Assembly (NCBI GenBank): GCA_019323235.1
Contig: JAHWHN010000123.1
Location: forward strand, 1 to 19,055
Source: Candidatus Woesearchaeota archaeon
Lineage (GTDB): Archaea > Nanobdellota > Nanobdellia > Woesearchaeales > JABIAG01
Reading direction: 5' to 3'
DNA length: 19,055 nt
Numbering within the stretch: the first letter of the stretch is position 1; every line of letters begins with the position of its first letter. The translations under genes and the position numbers were made by a program. Below the pieces are notes generated by a model. That model searched no databases and was not told the DNA's origin. It worked only from the letters and a program-made list of their open reading frames with translations. Below, one piece after another: positions 1-6,467 of this stretch.

Positions 1-129
1 AAAGACAAAGAGGATGAAATCATATTTCATCTAGAATCATGGGGTCAATTAGATACTAAAGAAATTTTGACTCAAGCTTGCGATGAATTTATTGCAAAAC
101 TAGATGAATTTGATAAAATTGTGAAGTAA
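1..129 (+). CDS. rpoD: DNA-directed RNA polymerase subunit D (Rpo3), C-terminal fragment
   Basis: Frame 1 is open from the window edge to TAA at 127-129 and gives 42 residues, including FHLESWGQL, followed by an acidic/basic helix. This matches the C-terminus of archaeal RNA polymerase subunit D (Rpb3/AC40 homologue), which dimerises with subunit L to start polymerase assembly. The helix after the ESWGQ motif belongs to that dimerisation region (family knowledge). The 5' part lies outside the window. The next gene, L18e, starts after a single base (TAA-A-ATG), and rpoD followed by rpl18e is the classical archaeal order, so the short fragment is well supported by context. Confidence 0.85.
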   Translation, partial: KDKEDEIIFHLESWGQLDTKEILTQACDEFIAKLDEFDKIVK

Positions 130-130
130 A

Positions 131-496
131 ATGGTTAAGAGAACAGGTCCAACAAATTATCAATTGAAAAAATTGATTATAGAATTGAAGAAGAAAGCTA
201 TCGAAGAGAAAGCACAATTCTGGAAGTCAATCGCTAAAAGCCTAGAAAAACCAGCAAGACAAAGAGTTATTGTTAATTTAGCAAGAATTAATAAGTTTTC
301 AAAAGAAAACGAAACTATTGTTGTGCCAGGAAAAATTCTTGGAGATGGCGATTTAGATAAAAAATTAAACATCGTTGCTTTTTCATTTTCAGAATCAGCA
401 AAAGACAAAATCTTACAATCAAAAGGTAAAATGATGTCTATTGAAGATCTAATGAAAGAGAAAATTAAAACATCAGAAGTGAGAATAATTGGTTAA
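131..496 (+). CDS. rpl18e: 50S ribosomal protein L18e
   Basis: This 121-residue basic protein matches archaeal/eukaryotic L18e, a large-subunit protein with an L15-like fold and no bacterial counterpart of that name. Visible signatures are the N-terminal RTGPTNYQLKKLI segment, the central RQRVIVNLARINK segment, and VVPGKILGDGDL followed by NIVAFSFSESAKDKI. Length is normal for the family. It starts one base after the rpoD stop and ends one base before the likely L13 start (TAA-A-ATG in both cases), which implies cotranscription and probably translational coupling. The position between rpoD and rpl13 is the conserved archaeal arrangement. Confidence 0.95.
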   Translation: MVKRTGPTNYQLKKLIIELKKKAIEEKAQFWKSIAKSLEKPARQRVIVNLARINKFSKENETIVVPGKILGDGDLDKKLNIVAFSFSESAKDKILQSKGKMMSIEDLMKEKIKTSEVRIIG

Positions 497-497
497 A

Positions 498-917
498 ATG
501 AATATCGACGGTAAAAATTTAATAATGGGAAGATTAGCTGCTATTGTTGCTAAAAAGGCTCTTTTAGGAGAGCAAATCAATATTTTTAATTGTGATGAAA
601 TTGTAATTACTGGTGAAAAAAGTAGAATTTTTTCAGATTTTAAAAGAGTTAAAGAAATGGGTACTCATTCAACAGGTCCTCATCAACCAAAAGAATCTTT
701 TAGAATTGCAAAAAAGAAAATAAGAGGAATGCTTCCATACAAACAAAGTAAAGGAAGTGAAGCTTTAGCTAGAATTAAATGTTTTAACAAAGTACCTGAA
801 GAATTTAAAGATGCTAAGTTAGAAACAATTGAAAATATCAATGTTGACAACACTTTAATTTCAAAGTATGTTACTTTAAAAGAAATAAGTAAATTTCTAG
901 GTGGTAAAGATGAGTAA
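498..917 (+). CDS. rpl13: 50S ribosomal protein L13
   Basis: Universal large-subunit protein uL13, 139 residues from the ATG at 498. Diagnostic segments are the N-terminal IDGKNLIMGRLAAIVAKKAL, a VITGEKSRI strand, and the C-terminal KKKIRGMLPYKQSKGSEALARIK helix region, split here by the conserved MLPYK motif. An in-frame TTG at 489 would add three residues and overlap L18e. I prefer ATG 498 because it repeats the one-base TAA-A-ATG spacing of the previous junction and starts at the conserved N-terminus. The 3' end overlaps the start of S9 by 8 bases. Confidence 0.95.
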   Translation: MNIDGKNLIMGRLAAIVAKKALLGEQINIFNCDEIVITGEKSRIFSDFKRVKEMGTHSTGPHQPKESFRIAKKKIRGMLPYKQSKGSEALARIKCFNKVPEEFKDAKLETIENINVDNTLISKYVTLKEISKFLGGKDE

Positions 918-1308
918 ACAAACAATCACATCAGGAAAAAGAAAAACTTCTGTTGCAAGAGCTACTATCAAAAAAGGAGAAGGAAGAGTTAAAATTAATG
1001 GAGTTGATTTAGAATCATTTACTCCAGAAATATCTAGATTAAAAATTCAAGTACCTTTATTACTAGCTATGGAAGATGCTAGTAAATGTGATATTAGTGT
1101 AAGAGTTGCTGGCGGTGGTTTTAACTCAATGGCTGAAGCTAGTGCATTAGCAATTGCTAGAGGATTAGTTAAACAAAATAAAAAGTTAGAAACAACTTTC
1201 CTTAACTATGATAGACAATTATTAGTTGCTGATGTAAGAAGAAGAGAAGTTAGAAAACCAAACAGACACGGTAAAGCGAGATCTAAAAGACAGAAATCTT
1301 ACAGATGA
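910..1308 (+). CDS. rps9: 30S ribosomal protein S9
   Basis: Universal small-subunit protein uS9, 132 residues from ATG 910. The N-terminal SGKRKTSVARATI segment, the central RVAGGGFNSMAEASALAIARGL segment and the basic tail ending SKRQKSYR are the family hallmarks. The terminal arginine of S9 reaches the P-site tRNA (family knowledge). A GTG at 901 is in frame, but ATG 910 fits the conserved N-terminus and has a GGTGG stretch about five bases upstream that could act as a ribosome-binding site inside the L13 coding sequence. The ATGAGTAA arrangement overlaps the L13 stop by 8 bases, a sign of coupling. Confidence 0.95.
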   Translation: MSKQTITSGKRKTSVARATIKKGEGRVKINGVDLESFTPEISRLKIQVPLLLAMEDASKCDISVRVAGGGFNSMAEASALAIARGLVKQNKKLETTFLNYDRQLLVADVRRREVRKPNRHGKARSKRQKSYR

Positions 1309-1326
1309 TTTCAGGAAATAAATAAA

Positions 1327-1521
1327 GTGATAATACCAATAAGATGCAAAAGTTGTGGAAAACCAATAGCACATTTATGGGAAGAATTTGTTTCCAGAAC
1401 AAAAAAAGAACCAATCAAAGATGTATTAGATGATTTAAAAGTAGAAAGATTCTGTTGTAGAGCTACTTTAATGGGTCATATCGATAACATCGACATAATT
1501 GGTAAATTCAAAAGATCTTAG
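1327..1521 (+). CDS. rpoN: DNA-directed RNA polymerase subunit N (Rpo10)
   Basis: A 64-residue zinc-binding subunit, homologous to eukaryotic Rpb10, that sits with subunits D and L in the assembly platform of archaeal RNA polymerase. The N-terminus MIIPIRCKSCGK and the C43-C44 pair (RFCCR) give the family's atypical CxxC...CC zinc site (C7, C10, C43, C44). The start is GTG at 1327, which gives exactly the conserved MIIPIRC N-terminus; no ATG is available there. It follows S9 by 18 bases and ends in a hairpin plus T-tract. In many archaea rpoK, enolase and rps2 follow; here the cluster stops. Confidence 0.95.
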   Translation: MIIPIRCKSCGKPIAHLWEEFVSRTKKEPIKDVLDDLKVERFCCRATLMGHIDNIDIIGKFKRS

Positions 1522-1546
1522 ATCTTTTTTTTATTTTTTTATTTTA
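1510..1546 (+). terminator. Hairpin plus T-tract at the end of the rpoD-rpoN operon
   Basis: AAAAGATC (1510-1517), a TTA loop and GATCTTTT (1521-1528) form a perfect 8-bp inverted repeat with a three-base loop. It spans the rpoN stop codon (TAG at 1519-1521) and is followed by a T-rich tract to about 1546. Archaeal termination mainly needs the T-tract; the hairpin makes this look like a bacterial intrinsic terminator. No long gene continues directly downstream. Confidence 0.6.
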
Positions 1547-1614
1547 ATAATATATTCTTTAAAAAACTTTATATAGAATTATATATTTTGAATGTTAAAC
1601 AAAAGGGTTTTAGA

Positions 1615-1686
1615 ATGAATACTAATAATAAAATTAAGATTTGTAACAAGATTTTATTACTATTAGTTTTAATTCTAGTCTTATAA
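1615..1686 (+). CDS. Possible 23-residue hydrophobic peptide
   Basis: After a TATA-like stretch (ACTTTATATAG near 1566-1576) a short frame opens with ATG at 1615 and ends at TAA 1684-1686. It encodes a charged N-terminus (MNTNNKIKICNK) followed by ILLLLVLILVL, the plan of a tiny single-span membrane peptide. I do not recognise it. In sequence this AT-rich, hydrophobic leucine-rich frames arise by chance, and no strong ribosome-binding site precedes it, so it may only be leader sequence. It lies between the operon terminator and the next small gene, on the same strand. Confidence 0.25.
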   Translation: MNTNNKIKICNKILLLLVLILVL

Positions 1687-1763
1687 ATAAGACAGATAAG
1701 CCCTAATTTCTTAAAAATTCAATGGAACATTACGGGCCTATCTTAATTCCCTTGGGAGATCAA

Positions 1764-1997
1764 ATGATAGAAAACCTTGAAACAAAAGTAATTGAAACAA
1801 CAGATGAAGAACTAAACAAACCTCAGTTAAATAAAATTATTGTTCAATTATTAAGAAAAGGCAGGGTAGCTTTAAAAGAAAATAAATTAGATATGTATGA
1901 AAAATGTAAAGATGAATTTTCGCAATATGCTAAATTATATGAAAAATTATTTGGGGAACCATATATTGTGAGAAAGAAAGATTATATCAATTTTTAA
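1764..1997 (+). CDS. Hypothetical small helical protein
   Basis: A charged protein of 77 residues from ATG 1764, predicted by eye to be mostly helical (VQLLRKGRVALKENK, EFSQYAKLYEKLFGEPY). It has no membrane segment, cysteine cluster or recognisable motif except a single Cys. An in-frame ATG at 1722 would add 14 residues. I prefer 1764 because GGGAG lies five bases upstream and because the extra stretch uses GGG, CCT, CCC and TTG codons that are rare in neighbouring genes. The 1722 start remains possible. It lies just ahead of leuS on the same strand. Function unknown. Confidence 0.6.
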   Translation: MIENLETKVIETTDEELNKPQLNKIIVQLLRKGRVALKENKLDMYEKCKDEFSQYAKLYEKLFGEPYIVRKKDYINF

Positions 1998-2008
1998 AAT
2001 AATTGACA

Positions 2009-2020
2009 ATATTTAAAAAA
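2009..2020 (+). promoter_or_regulatory. TATA-like box of leuS
   Basis: ATATTTAAAAAA lies about 28 bases ahead of the leuS ATG at 2044. This predicts a transcript beginning at or very near the start codon. Inferred from archaeal spacing rules. Confidence 0.45.
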
Positions 2021-2043
2021 GAAGTAATATAACAGGAATTAAA

Positions 2044-4674
2044 ATGGCAGAAGAAATCAATTTAGTACAAATTCAAGAAAAGTGGCAAAAAAAATGGGAC
2101 GAATCAAAGACTTTTGAAGTAGATTTTAATAATAAAAAAAAGAAATTCTACATATTGGAAATGTTTCCATACCCTTCCGGGTCTGGTTTACATATGGGTC
2201 ATGCTCTAAATTATACTATTGGAGATATTTACGCTAGATTGAAAATAATGCAAGGTTATAATGTATTACACCCAATGGGGTATGATTCATTAGGATTACC
2301 TGCAGAAAATGCTGCTATTAAAGTTGGAACTCATCCAAAAGAATATACTGAAGAATCTATTAAAAATTTTATAGTACAACAAAAATCATTAGGCATTACT
2401 TATGATTGGTCAAGAACTGTTATAACTTCAACACCAGAATATTACAAATGGGATCAATGGATTTTCTTAAAGATGTTCGAGAAGGGCCTTGCTTATAAGA
2501 AAAAATCTCCTGTTAATTGGTGTCCTGAATGTAATACAGTTTTAGCTAACGAACAAGTACATGAAGGAAAATGTTGGAGACATGATAATACTAATGTTGA
2601 AATTAAAAATTTAGAACAATGGTATCTTAAAACAACTGATTATGCTGAAGAGTTAAATGATTTCTCAAAATTAGATGGCTGGCCAGATTTAATTAAAAAA
2701 CTACAAAAAAATTGGATTGGAAAAAGCCACGGTACTGAAGTTCATTTTGAAATTAATGGAGAAGATTGGAAAGTCTTCACAACAAGACCAGATACTTTAT
2801 ACGGAGTTACTTTCTTAGTTATTTCAGCGCAACATTCTAAATTAATGAATTTAGTAACTGATGAACAAAAAGAAGCTGTTCAAGAATTTGTTAAAAAACA
2901 ACATTCTGTAAGTGAAGAAGAAATTGATCAATTAGAAAAAGAAGGAGTATTTACTGGTTCTTACGCGATTCATCCATTTACTAATGAAAAAGTTCCAGTT
3001 TATGCGGGAAATTTTGTTTTAGCTGAATATGGTTCAGGAATGGTAATGGCCGTACCTACTCATGATCAAAGAGATTTCGAATTCGCTAAGAAATATAATA
3101 TTCCTATGAAAATAGTAATTACACCAGAAGACAAAGAATTGAAATTAGAAGAAATGGAAAGAGCATATGTTGAGGATGGTGTATTAATTAATTCTGATAA
3201 ATTTGATGGTATGAATAATAGGGAAGCTATTGAAAAAATAACTCAATATTTAGAAGAAATAAATAAAGGTAAAAAAACAACTAATTTTAGATTAAGAGAT
3301 TGGTTAATTTCAAGACAAAGATATTGGGGAACGCCAATTCCAATAATTAATTGTAAAGATTGTGGAGAAGTTCCAGTTCCAGAATCACAATTACCAATTG
3401 AGTTACCACACGATGTTACTTTTGGTGATGGAAATCCTCTTTTAACAAATAAAGAATTTGTCCATACTGAATGTCCAAAATGTGGTAAAGAGGCAACAAG
3501 AGAAACTGATACAATGGACACTTTTGTTAATTCTTCATGGTACAATTTAAGATATGCTGATCCAAAGAATAATGAAAAAATATTTGATAGTGAAAAAGTA
3601 GATTATTGGAACCCAATTGATATGTATATTGGAGGAAAAGAACATGCATGTATGCATTTAATCTACATTAGATTTTATACTAAATTTTTAAGAGACATTG
3701 GGATGCTAAATTTTGACGAACCTGCATTAAAACTATTCAACCAAGGTATGTTACATGCTGAAGATGGAAATAAAATGAGTAAATCTCTTGGAAATGTAGT
3801 TAATCCTTTAGATATTGTAAATAGAGATGGTGCTGATCCATTAAGAATGTTCTTAGTAAGTGTCGCATCCCCAGATTCTGATTTTAATTGGTCAGAAAAA
3901 GGACTACAAGGTAGTATAAGATTAGTAAATAAGATTATAGAATACTTTGGAAGAGTTAAAATTGGTAATTCTACACCAAAAACTGAAAGTAAACTAAACC
4001 AATCAATTAAATTAATTACTGAAGATTTAGAGAAAATGAAATATAATCTTGCAATAATTAAAATAAGAGAATTATTTGAATCATTAAATGAAGAAGAAAG
4101 TAAAGACACTTTAGAAACTTTCATAAAAATATTAACACCATTATGTCCTCATATTTCTGAAGAATTATGGGAAAGAATTGGTAATAAAGGATTTGTTAGT
4201 TTAGAATCATTCCCAATAGCTGATGAAACAAAAATTAATGAATCTTTTGATATTGCAGATAAAGTCTTTGATAATACAACAAGTGATATTAATCAAGTAT
4301 TGAAATTAGCTAATTTAGATAAATTAAACAAAATAAGATTGTTTGTTTCTTTATCATGGAAATATGATTTGTATGATTTATTAAAAGAAAAATTAAAAGA
4401 AACTAGAAATCCAAAAGATATTATTCCTGAAGTGATGAATTCAGATTTAAAACAATATGGTCAGGAAATTATGAAAATTATTCCTAAGTTATTAAAGACT
4501 GGAACTTTGCCTGGTTATTTAGAAAAAGAAAAAGAATTATCATTACTAAATGAAGCTAAAGAGTCATTTGAAAAAGAATTCGGTTGTGAAGTTGAAATCA
4601 TAGATGCGGATTCATCAAATGAACAAAAAGCAAAGGCAGCAATGCCTGGAAAACCAGCAATAATAGTGGAATAA
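2044..4674 (+). CDS. leuS: Leucyl-tRNA synthetase, bacterial type
   Basis: Class I synthetase that charges tRNA-Leu and edits mischarged products in the cytosol; 876 residues, normal for the bacterial form. Order of elements: HMGH signature (residues 50-53) after FPYPSGSGL, a zinc-knuckle region (C160, C163, C177), then the CP1 editing domain with TTRPDT (246-251) and VPTHDQRD (337-344), a second Cys pair region before ETDTMDTFVNSSWY, KMSKS (577-581), anticodon-binding domain and a C-terminal domain ending in PGKPAIIVE. Placing CP1 after the zinc module, with the bacterial TDTMDTFV block, marks the bacterial architecture; archaeal LeuRS differs. Base composition matches the neighbours, so any transfer is old. 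The start has AGGAAT upstream and a TATA-like box. Confidence 0.95.
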   Translation: MAEEINLVQIQEKWQKKWDESKTFEVDFNNKKKKFYILEMFPYPSGSGLHMGHALNYTIGDIYARLKIMQGYNVLHPMGYDSLGLPAENAAIKVGTHPKEYTEESIKNFIVQQKSLGITYDWSRTVITSTPEYYKWDQWIFLKMFEKGLAYKKKSPVNWCPECNTVLANEQVHEGKCWRHDNTNVEIKNLEQWYLKTTDYAEELNDFSKLDGWPDLIKKLQKNWIGKSHGTEVHFEINGEDWKVFTTRPDTLYGVTFLVISAQHSKLMNLVTDEQKEAVQEFVKKQHSVSEEEIDQLEKEGVFTGSYAIHPFTNEKVPVYAGNFVLAEYGSGMVMAVPTHDQRDFEFAKKYNIPMKIVITPEDKELKLEEMERAYVEDGVLINSDKFDGMNNREAIEKITQYLEEINKGKKTTNFRLRDWLISRQRYWGTPIPIINCKDCGEVPVPESQLPIELPHDVTFGDGNPLLTNKEFVHTECPKCGKEATRETDTMDTFVNSSWYNLRYADPKNNEKIFDSEKVDYWNPIDMYIGGKEHACMHLIYIRFYTKFLRDIGMLNFDEPALKLFNQGMLHAEDGNKMSKSLGNVVNPLDIVNRDGADPLRMFLVSVASPDSDFNWSEKGLQGSIRLVNKIIEYFGRVKIGNSTPKTESKLNQSIKLITEDLEKMKYNLAIIKIRELFESLNEEESKDTLETFIKILTPLCPHISEELWERIGNKGFVSLESFPIADETKINESFDIADKVFDNTTSDINQVLKLANLDKLNKIRLFVSLSWKYDLYDLLKEKLKETRNPKDIIPEVMNSDLKQYGQEIMKIIPKLLKTGTLPGYLEKEKELSLLNEAKESFEKEFGCEVEIIDADSSNEQKAKAAMPGKPAIIVE

Positions 4675-4698
4675 TTCCATTATTTTCTTATTTTTTTA
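4667..4698 (+). terminator. Inverted repeat on the leuS stop codon plus T-rich tract
   Basis: TGGAA (4667-4671), TAA (the stop codon) and TTCCA (4675-4679) form a perfect short inverted repeat whose loop is the stop codon itself. A T-rich run follows to 4698. It resembles the arrangement at the end of rpoN. The stem is only 5 bp, so the T-tract may be the active part. Confidence 0.4.
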
Positions 4699-4724
4699 AA
4701 TAATTCCTATTCTAAAACCAAATA

Positions 4725-4778
4725 CTTTATAAATGGAATTAAATCCTTACCAGATACCAGTAAACTTTTTAAAATATC
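4725..4778 (+). promoter_or_regulatory. Promoter region of the cold-shock gene
   Basis: Two TATA-like boxes are visible: CTTTATAAATGG (4725-4736), predicting a start near 4756, and CTTTTTAAAATATC (4765-4778), predicting a start near 4797. Either gives a leader of about 40-80 bases, longer than for most genes here. A direct repeat TACCAG-A-TACCAG (4748-4760) sits between the boxes. A leader of this length is unusual in the window and recalls the regulated leaders of bacterial csp genes, but no specific fold was worked out. Confidence 0.4.
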
Positions 4779-4835
4779 ACGATCAAAAATCACAATATTC
4801 AACTGTTTCTGAGTAAATTAAGGAGTAAAGTCAAA

Positions 4836-5027
4836 ATGAATGGAACTGTAAAATTTTTTAACAGAACTAAAGGCTTCGGTTTTATAACTGCAGAAGATGG
4901 AAAAGATTATTTCGTACATCAAAGTGGTTTAGAAGAAGGTACTATGTTAAATGATAACGATGCTGTTGAATTCGATGTAGAAGAAGGCGAAAGAGGCCCA
5001 AAAGCTACAAACGTTAGAAAAGCATAA
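4836..5027 (+). CDS. Cold-shock protein, CspA family
   Basis: A 63-residue single cold-shock domain, a five-strand OB-fold that binds single-stranded RNA and DNA and acts as an RNA chaperone. RNP1 is KGFGFI (12-17) and RNP2 is YFVHQ (25-29). The N-terminus MNGTVKFFN and C-terminal GPKATNV strand are typical of the bacterial family; most archaea lack such proteins, so acquisition from bacteria is likely (inference). AAGGAG at 4820-4825 is a good ribosome-binding site about ten bases before ATG 4836. It is probably a single-gene unit, with its own upstream promoter and a downstream T-tract. Confidence 0.93.
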   Translation: MNGTVKFFNRTKGFGFITAEDGKDYFVHQSGLEEGTMLNDNDAVEFDVEEGERGPKATNVRKA

Positions 5028-5055
5028 TTAAATAAATTATATTAACTATAATTCA

Positions 5056-5070
5056 ATTTTTTTATTTTTT
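5056..5070 (+). terminator. T-tract after the cold-shock gene
   Basis: A run of T residues interrupted by one A lies about 30 bases after the csp stop codon. It fits a simple archaeal U-tract terminator; no strong stem precedes it. Confidence 0.45.
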
Positions 5071-5124
5071 ATAAATATTTTAAAAAAACAATAATCAAAC
5101 AAAAAAATAATTCTAGGAAAACTA

Positions 5125-5664
5125 ATGGCAAGAATTAAAATAAAAGGATATGAATTTGATGCGATATCAATAAGAGATTCATTTAATAGAAGGGCTCTTA
5201 AATTTAAGAATAACATCATATCCAGCTTAAAACAATTAGGATTACCTGAAGATGCCGTTATTGTAAATCTAGAGGCTATGCCAATAAAAAAGGCCCCAGC
5301 TAGTGCTTCTTGGTATTATGATGGCCATCACATGCATTATAGCTACAAAGCAGGTAGTAAATTTGTTGAAAATCTATATGTTGTATCTAAATTAATTGAA
5401 TTTGAAGTAAATTCAGTAATTGAAGGTAAAAAAACAGCTGAACAATTCATACTAGACTTTTCTGAAGAAGAAGATGTTGAACAAGAAAGATTAAAGGCTA
5501 GAGAACTATTGGGTGTTGAACATGATAGTTTAGATTTAAATTTAATAAGTAAAAAATACAAACAACTTGCAAAAGATGCTCATCCAGATATGCCTAATGG
5601 TGATACTGAAAAATTCAAAGCTATAAATAAAGCTCACAAAATTCTAAAAAGAGAATTGGAATAA
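5125..5664 (+). CDS. Protein with a C-terminal J-domain (DnaJ-like)
   Basis: A 179-residue soluble protein. The last ~54 residues (about 126-179) look like a J-domain: ARELLGV helix I region, ISKKYKQLAKDAHPD with the essential HPD (153-155), then GDTEKFKAINKAHKIL helices III-IV. J-domains stimulate the ATPase of DnaK/Hsp70 through HPD (family knowledge). The first ~110 residues hold an unrecognised domain with a His-rich turn WYYDGHHMHYSYK (63-75) and no glycine-rich or zinc-finger region, so this is not a classical DnaJ but a dedicated co-chaperone type. No DnaK gene lies in the window. AGGAAA precedes the ATG by several bases, and a TATA-like stretch lies near 5085-5098. Confidence 0.75.
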   Translation: MARIKIKGYEFDAISIRDSFNRRALKFKNNIISSLKQLGLPEDAVIVNLEAMPIKKAPASASWYYDGHHMHYSYKAGSKFVENLYVVSKLIEFEVNSVIEGKKTAEQFILDFSEEEDVEQERLKARELLGVEHDSLDLNLISKKYKQLAKDAHPDMPNGDTEKFKAINKAHKILKRELE

Positions 5665-5681
5665 AAAACTTCTAAAAATAA

Positions 5682-6086
5682 TTAAAAATTTTTCAAAGTT
5701 TCTTCGAATTTGCTCTTGTATTCAGGCATGAATAATAATACTTTTTCTAAACTTTGAGAATAATTACCACCCATCACTAAATCAGAAATATTATTTTCTT
5801 CAGATTCTAAACCATTATTATGTTTACAACCATAACAAACATCATCTAAAGCACCAAAACCCTGTAAACCACAACAATGATCTAACATCCAAATGGAATT
5901 ATTTGTTTCAGAATTTAATTTTGCAACCAATTTTGGCTTATTATGAATAGTATGTGTCATATTATATAACTCCATACCGTCTTTATTGAAAACAACTTCA
6001 TAATAGGCATTATCAAATAAAAAAACCATTTTTTTTAATTCACCATTTTCTATATTATGCCCATAAGAAGTAATTTCATCTAACAT
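5682..6086 (-). CDS. Hypothetical protein with a Cys/His cluster
   Basis: A 134-residue protein I do not recognise. The N-terminal half looks like beta strands (KKMVFLFDNAYYEVVFNKDGMELY). The centre contains HCC (70-72) and, twelve residues later, CYGCKH (84-89), a pattern that could bind zinc or an iron-sulfur cluster, although the spacing matches no finger known to me. There is no signal peptide or membrane span. The 3' end converges on the J-domain gene with 17 bases between stops. A TATA-like TTTTTAAAA on the minus strand (6108-6116) is centred 26 bases before the ATG at 6086, predicting a leaderless mRNA separate from the SRP RNA. Confidence 0.65.
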   Translation of the reverse strand: MLDEITSYGHNIENGELKKMVFLFDNAYYEVVFNKDGMELYNMTHTIHNKPKLVAKLNSETNNSIWMLDHCCGLQGFGALDDVCYGCKHNNGLESEENNISDLVMGGNYSQSLEKVLLFMPEYKSKFEETLKNF

Positions 6087-6107
6087 AAAAATAAGTAATT
6101 TTTATTA

Positions 6108-6116
6108 TTTTAAAAA
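6108..6116 (-). promoter_or_regulatory. TATA-like box for the Cys/His-cluster gene
   Basis: Minus-strand TTTTTAAAA centred near 6112 lies 26 bases ahead of ATG 6086. It falls between the end of the SRP RNA and the gene, so the two are probably separate transcripts. Confidence 0.4.
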
Positions 6117-6140
6117 AGTTATTGTTTAAATAAAAAGAAA

Positions 6141-6410
6141 GAGAGACATCTGAAGATGAGATTAGAAATCAGAACCTGGTTTAACCCCAACTTACTCTCC
6201 TCTTCGCGACCCCTAAGACATCCATTCAATCACTTAGCACTGCTCCATTCCTGGCCTGATGCGGTTCGTAAATAAATGAATCCATAGGGACAAAGGATCG
6301 ACGAATAAATTAGGACCAAATCCTAAAAACTAATCCGCTCTCCAGCATTCAGCTACTCTAAAGCCCATTTGAGTTTACAGGTGCGAGCTAAACACCCAGC
6401 CTAGTCTCTC
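6141..6410 (-). ncRNA. ffs: Signal recognition particle (7S) RNA
   Basis: RNA scaffold of the SRP, which binds SRP54 and targets nascent membrane and secreted proteins. The 5' GAGAGAC (6410-6404) pairs perfectly with the 3' GUCUCUC (6147-6141), giving archaeal helix 1 and fixing the ends at about 270 nt. Near the 5' end a hairpin (helix 3, loop AGCUC, 6389-6385) and a second one (helix 4, loop GGGCU, 6366-6362) can kiss through five pairs, as in the Alu domain, around a conserved CUGUAA. The S domain holds the universal SRP54 site: UCAGG, CCA, GGAA tetraloop, UGG, AGCAG (6259-6240), closed by GCA/UGC. This is much more GC-rich than the surroundings. Helix 6 is unusual (see findings). Confidence 0.95.
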
Positions 6411-6430
6411 AAATACAAAGATATGATGAA

Positions 6431-6441
6431 GTTTTAAAAAG
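6431..6441 (-). promoter_or_regulatory. TATA box of the SRP RNA
   Basis: Minus-strand CTTTTTAAAAC centred near 6436 lies 26 bases upstream of the RNA 5' end deduced from helix 1. The agreement of two independent deductions supports both the promoter and the 5' end. Confidence 0.65.
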
Positions 6442-6467
6442 TTTTCTAGAAAAATAAGAAAAATTGG

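Noticed and set aside
489..497. TTG start for L13 (and GTG 901 for S9).
   Set aside because: ATG starts a few codons later match the conserved N-termini and the one-base spacing seen at neighbouring junctions.
3675..4124. 149-codon open frame antisense to leuS.
   Set aside because: It lies wholly within a clearly coding gene, has composition typical of an antisense shadow and no recognisable domain.
6141..6410. Possible tRNA cluster or RNase P RNA, because the stretch is GC-rich and contains GGTTCG-like text.
   Set aside because: No cloverleaf could be drawn, while the SRP54-binding core, the kissing loops and closing helix 1 all fit SRP RNA on the minus strand.
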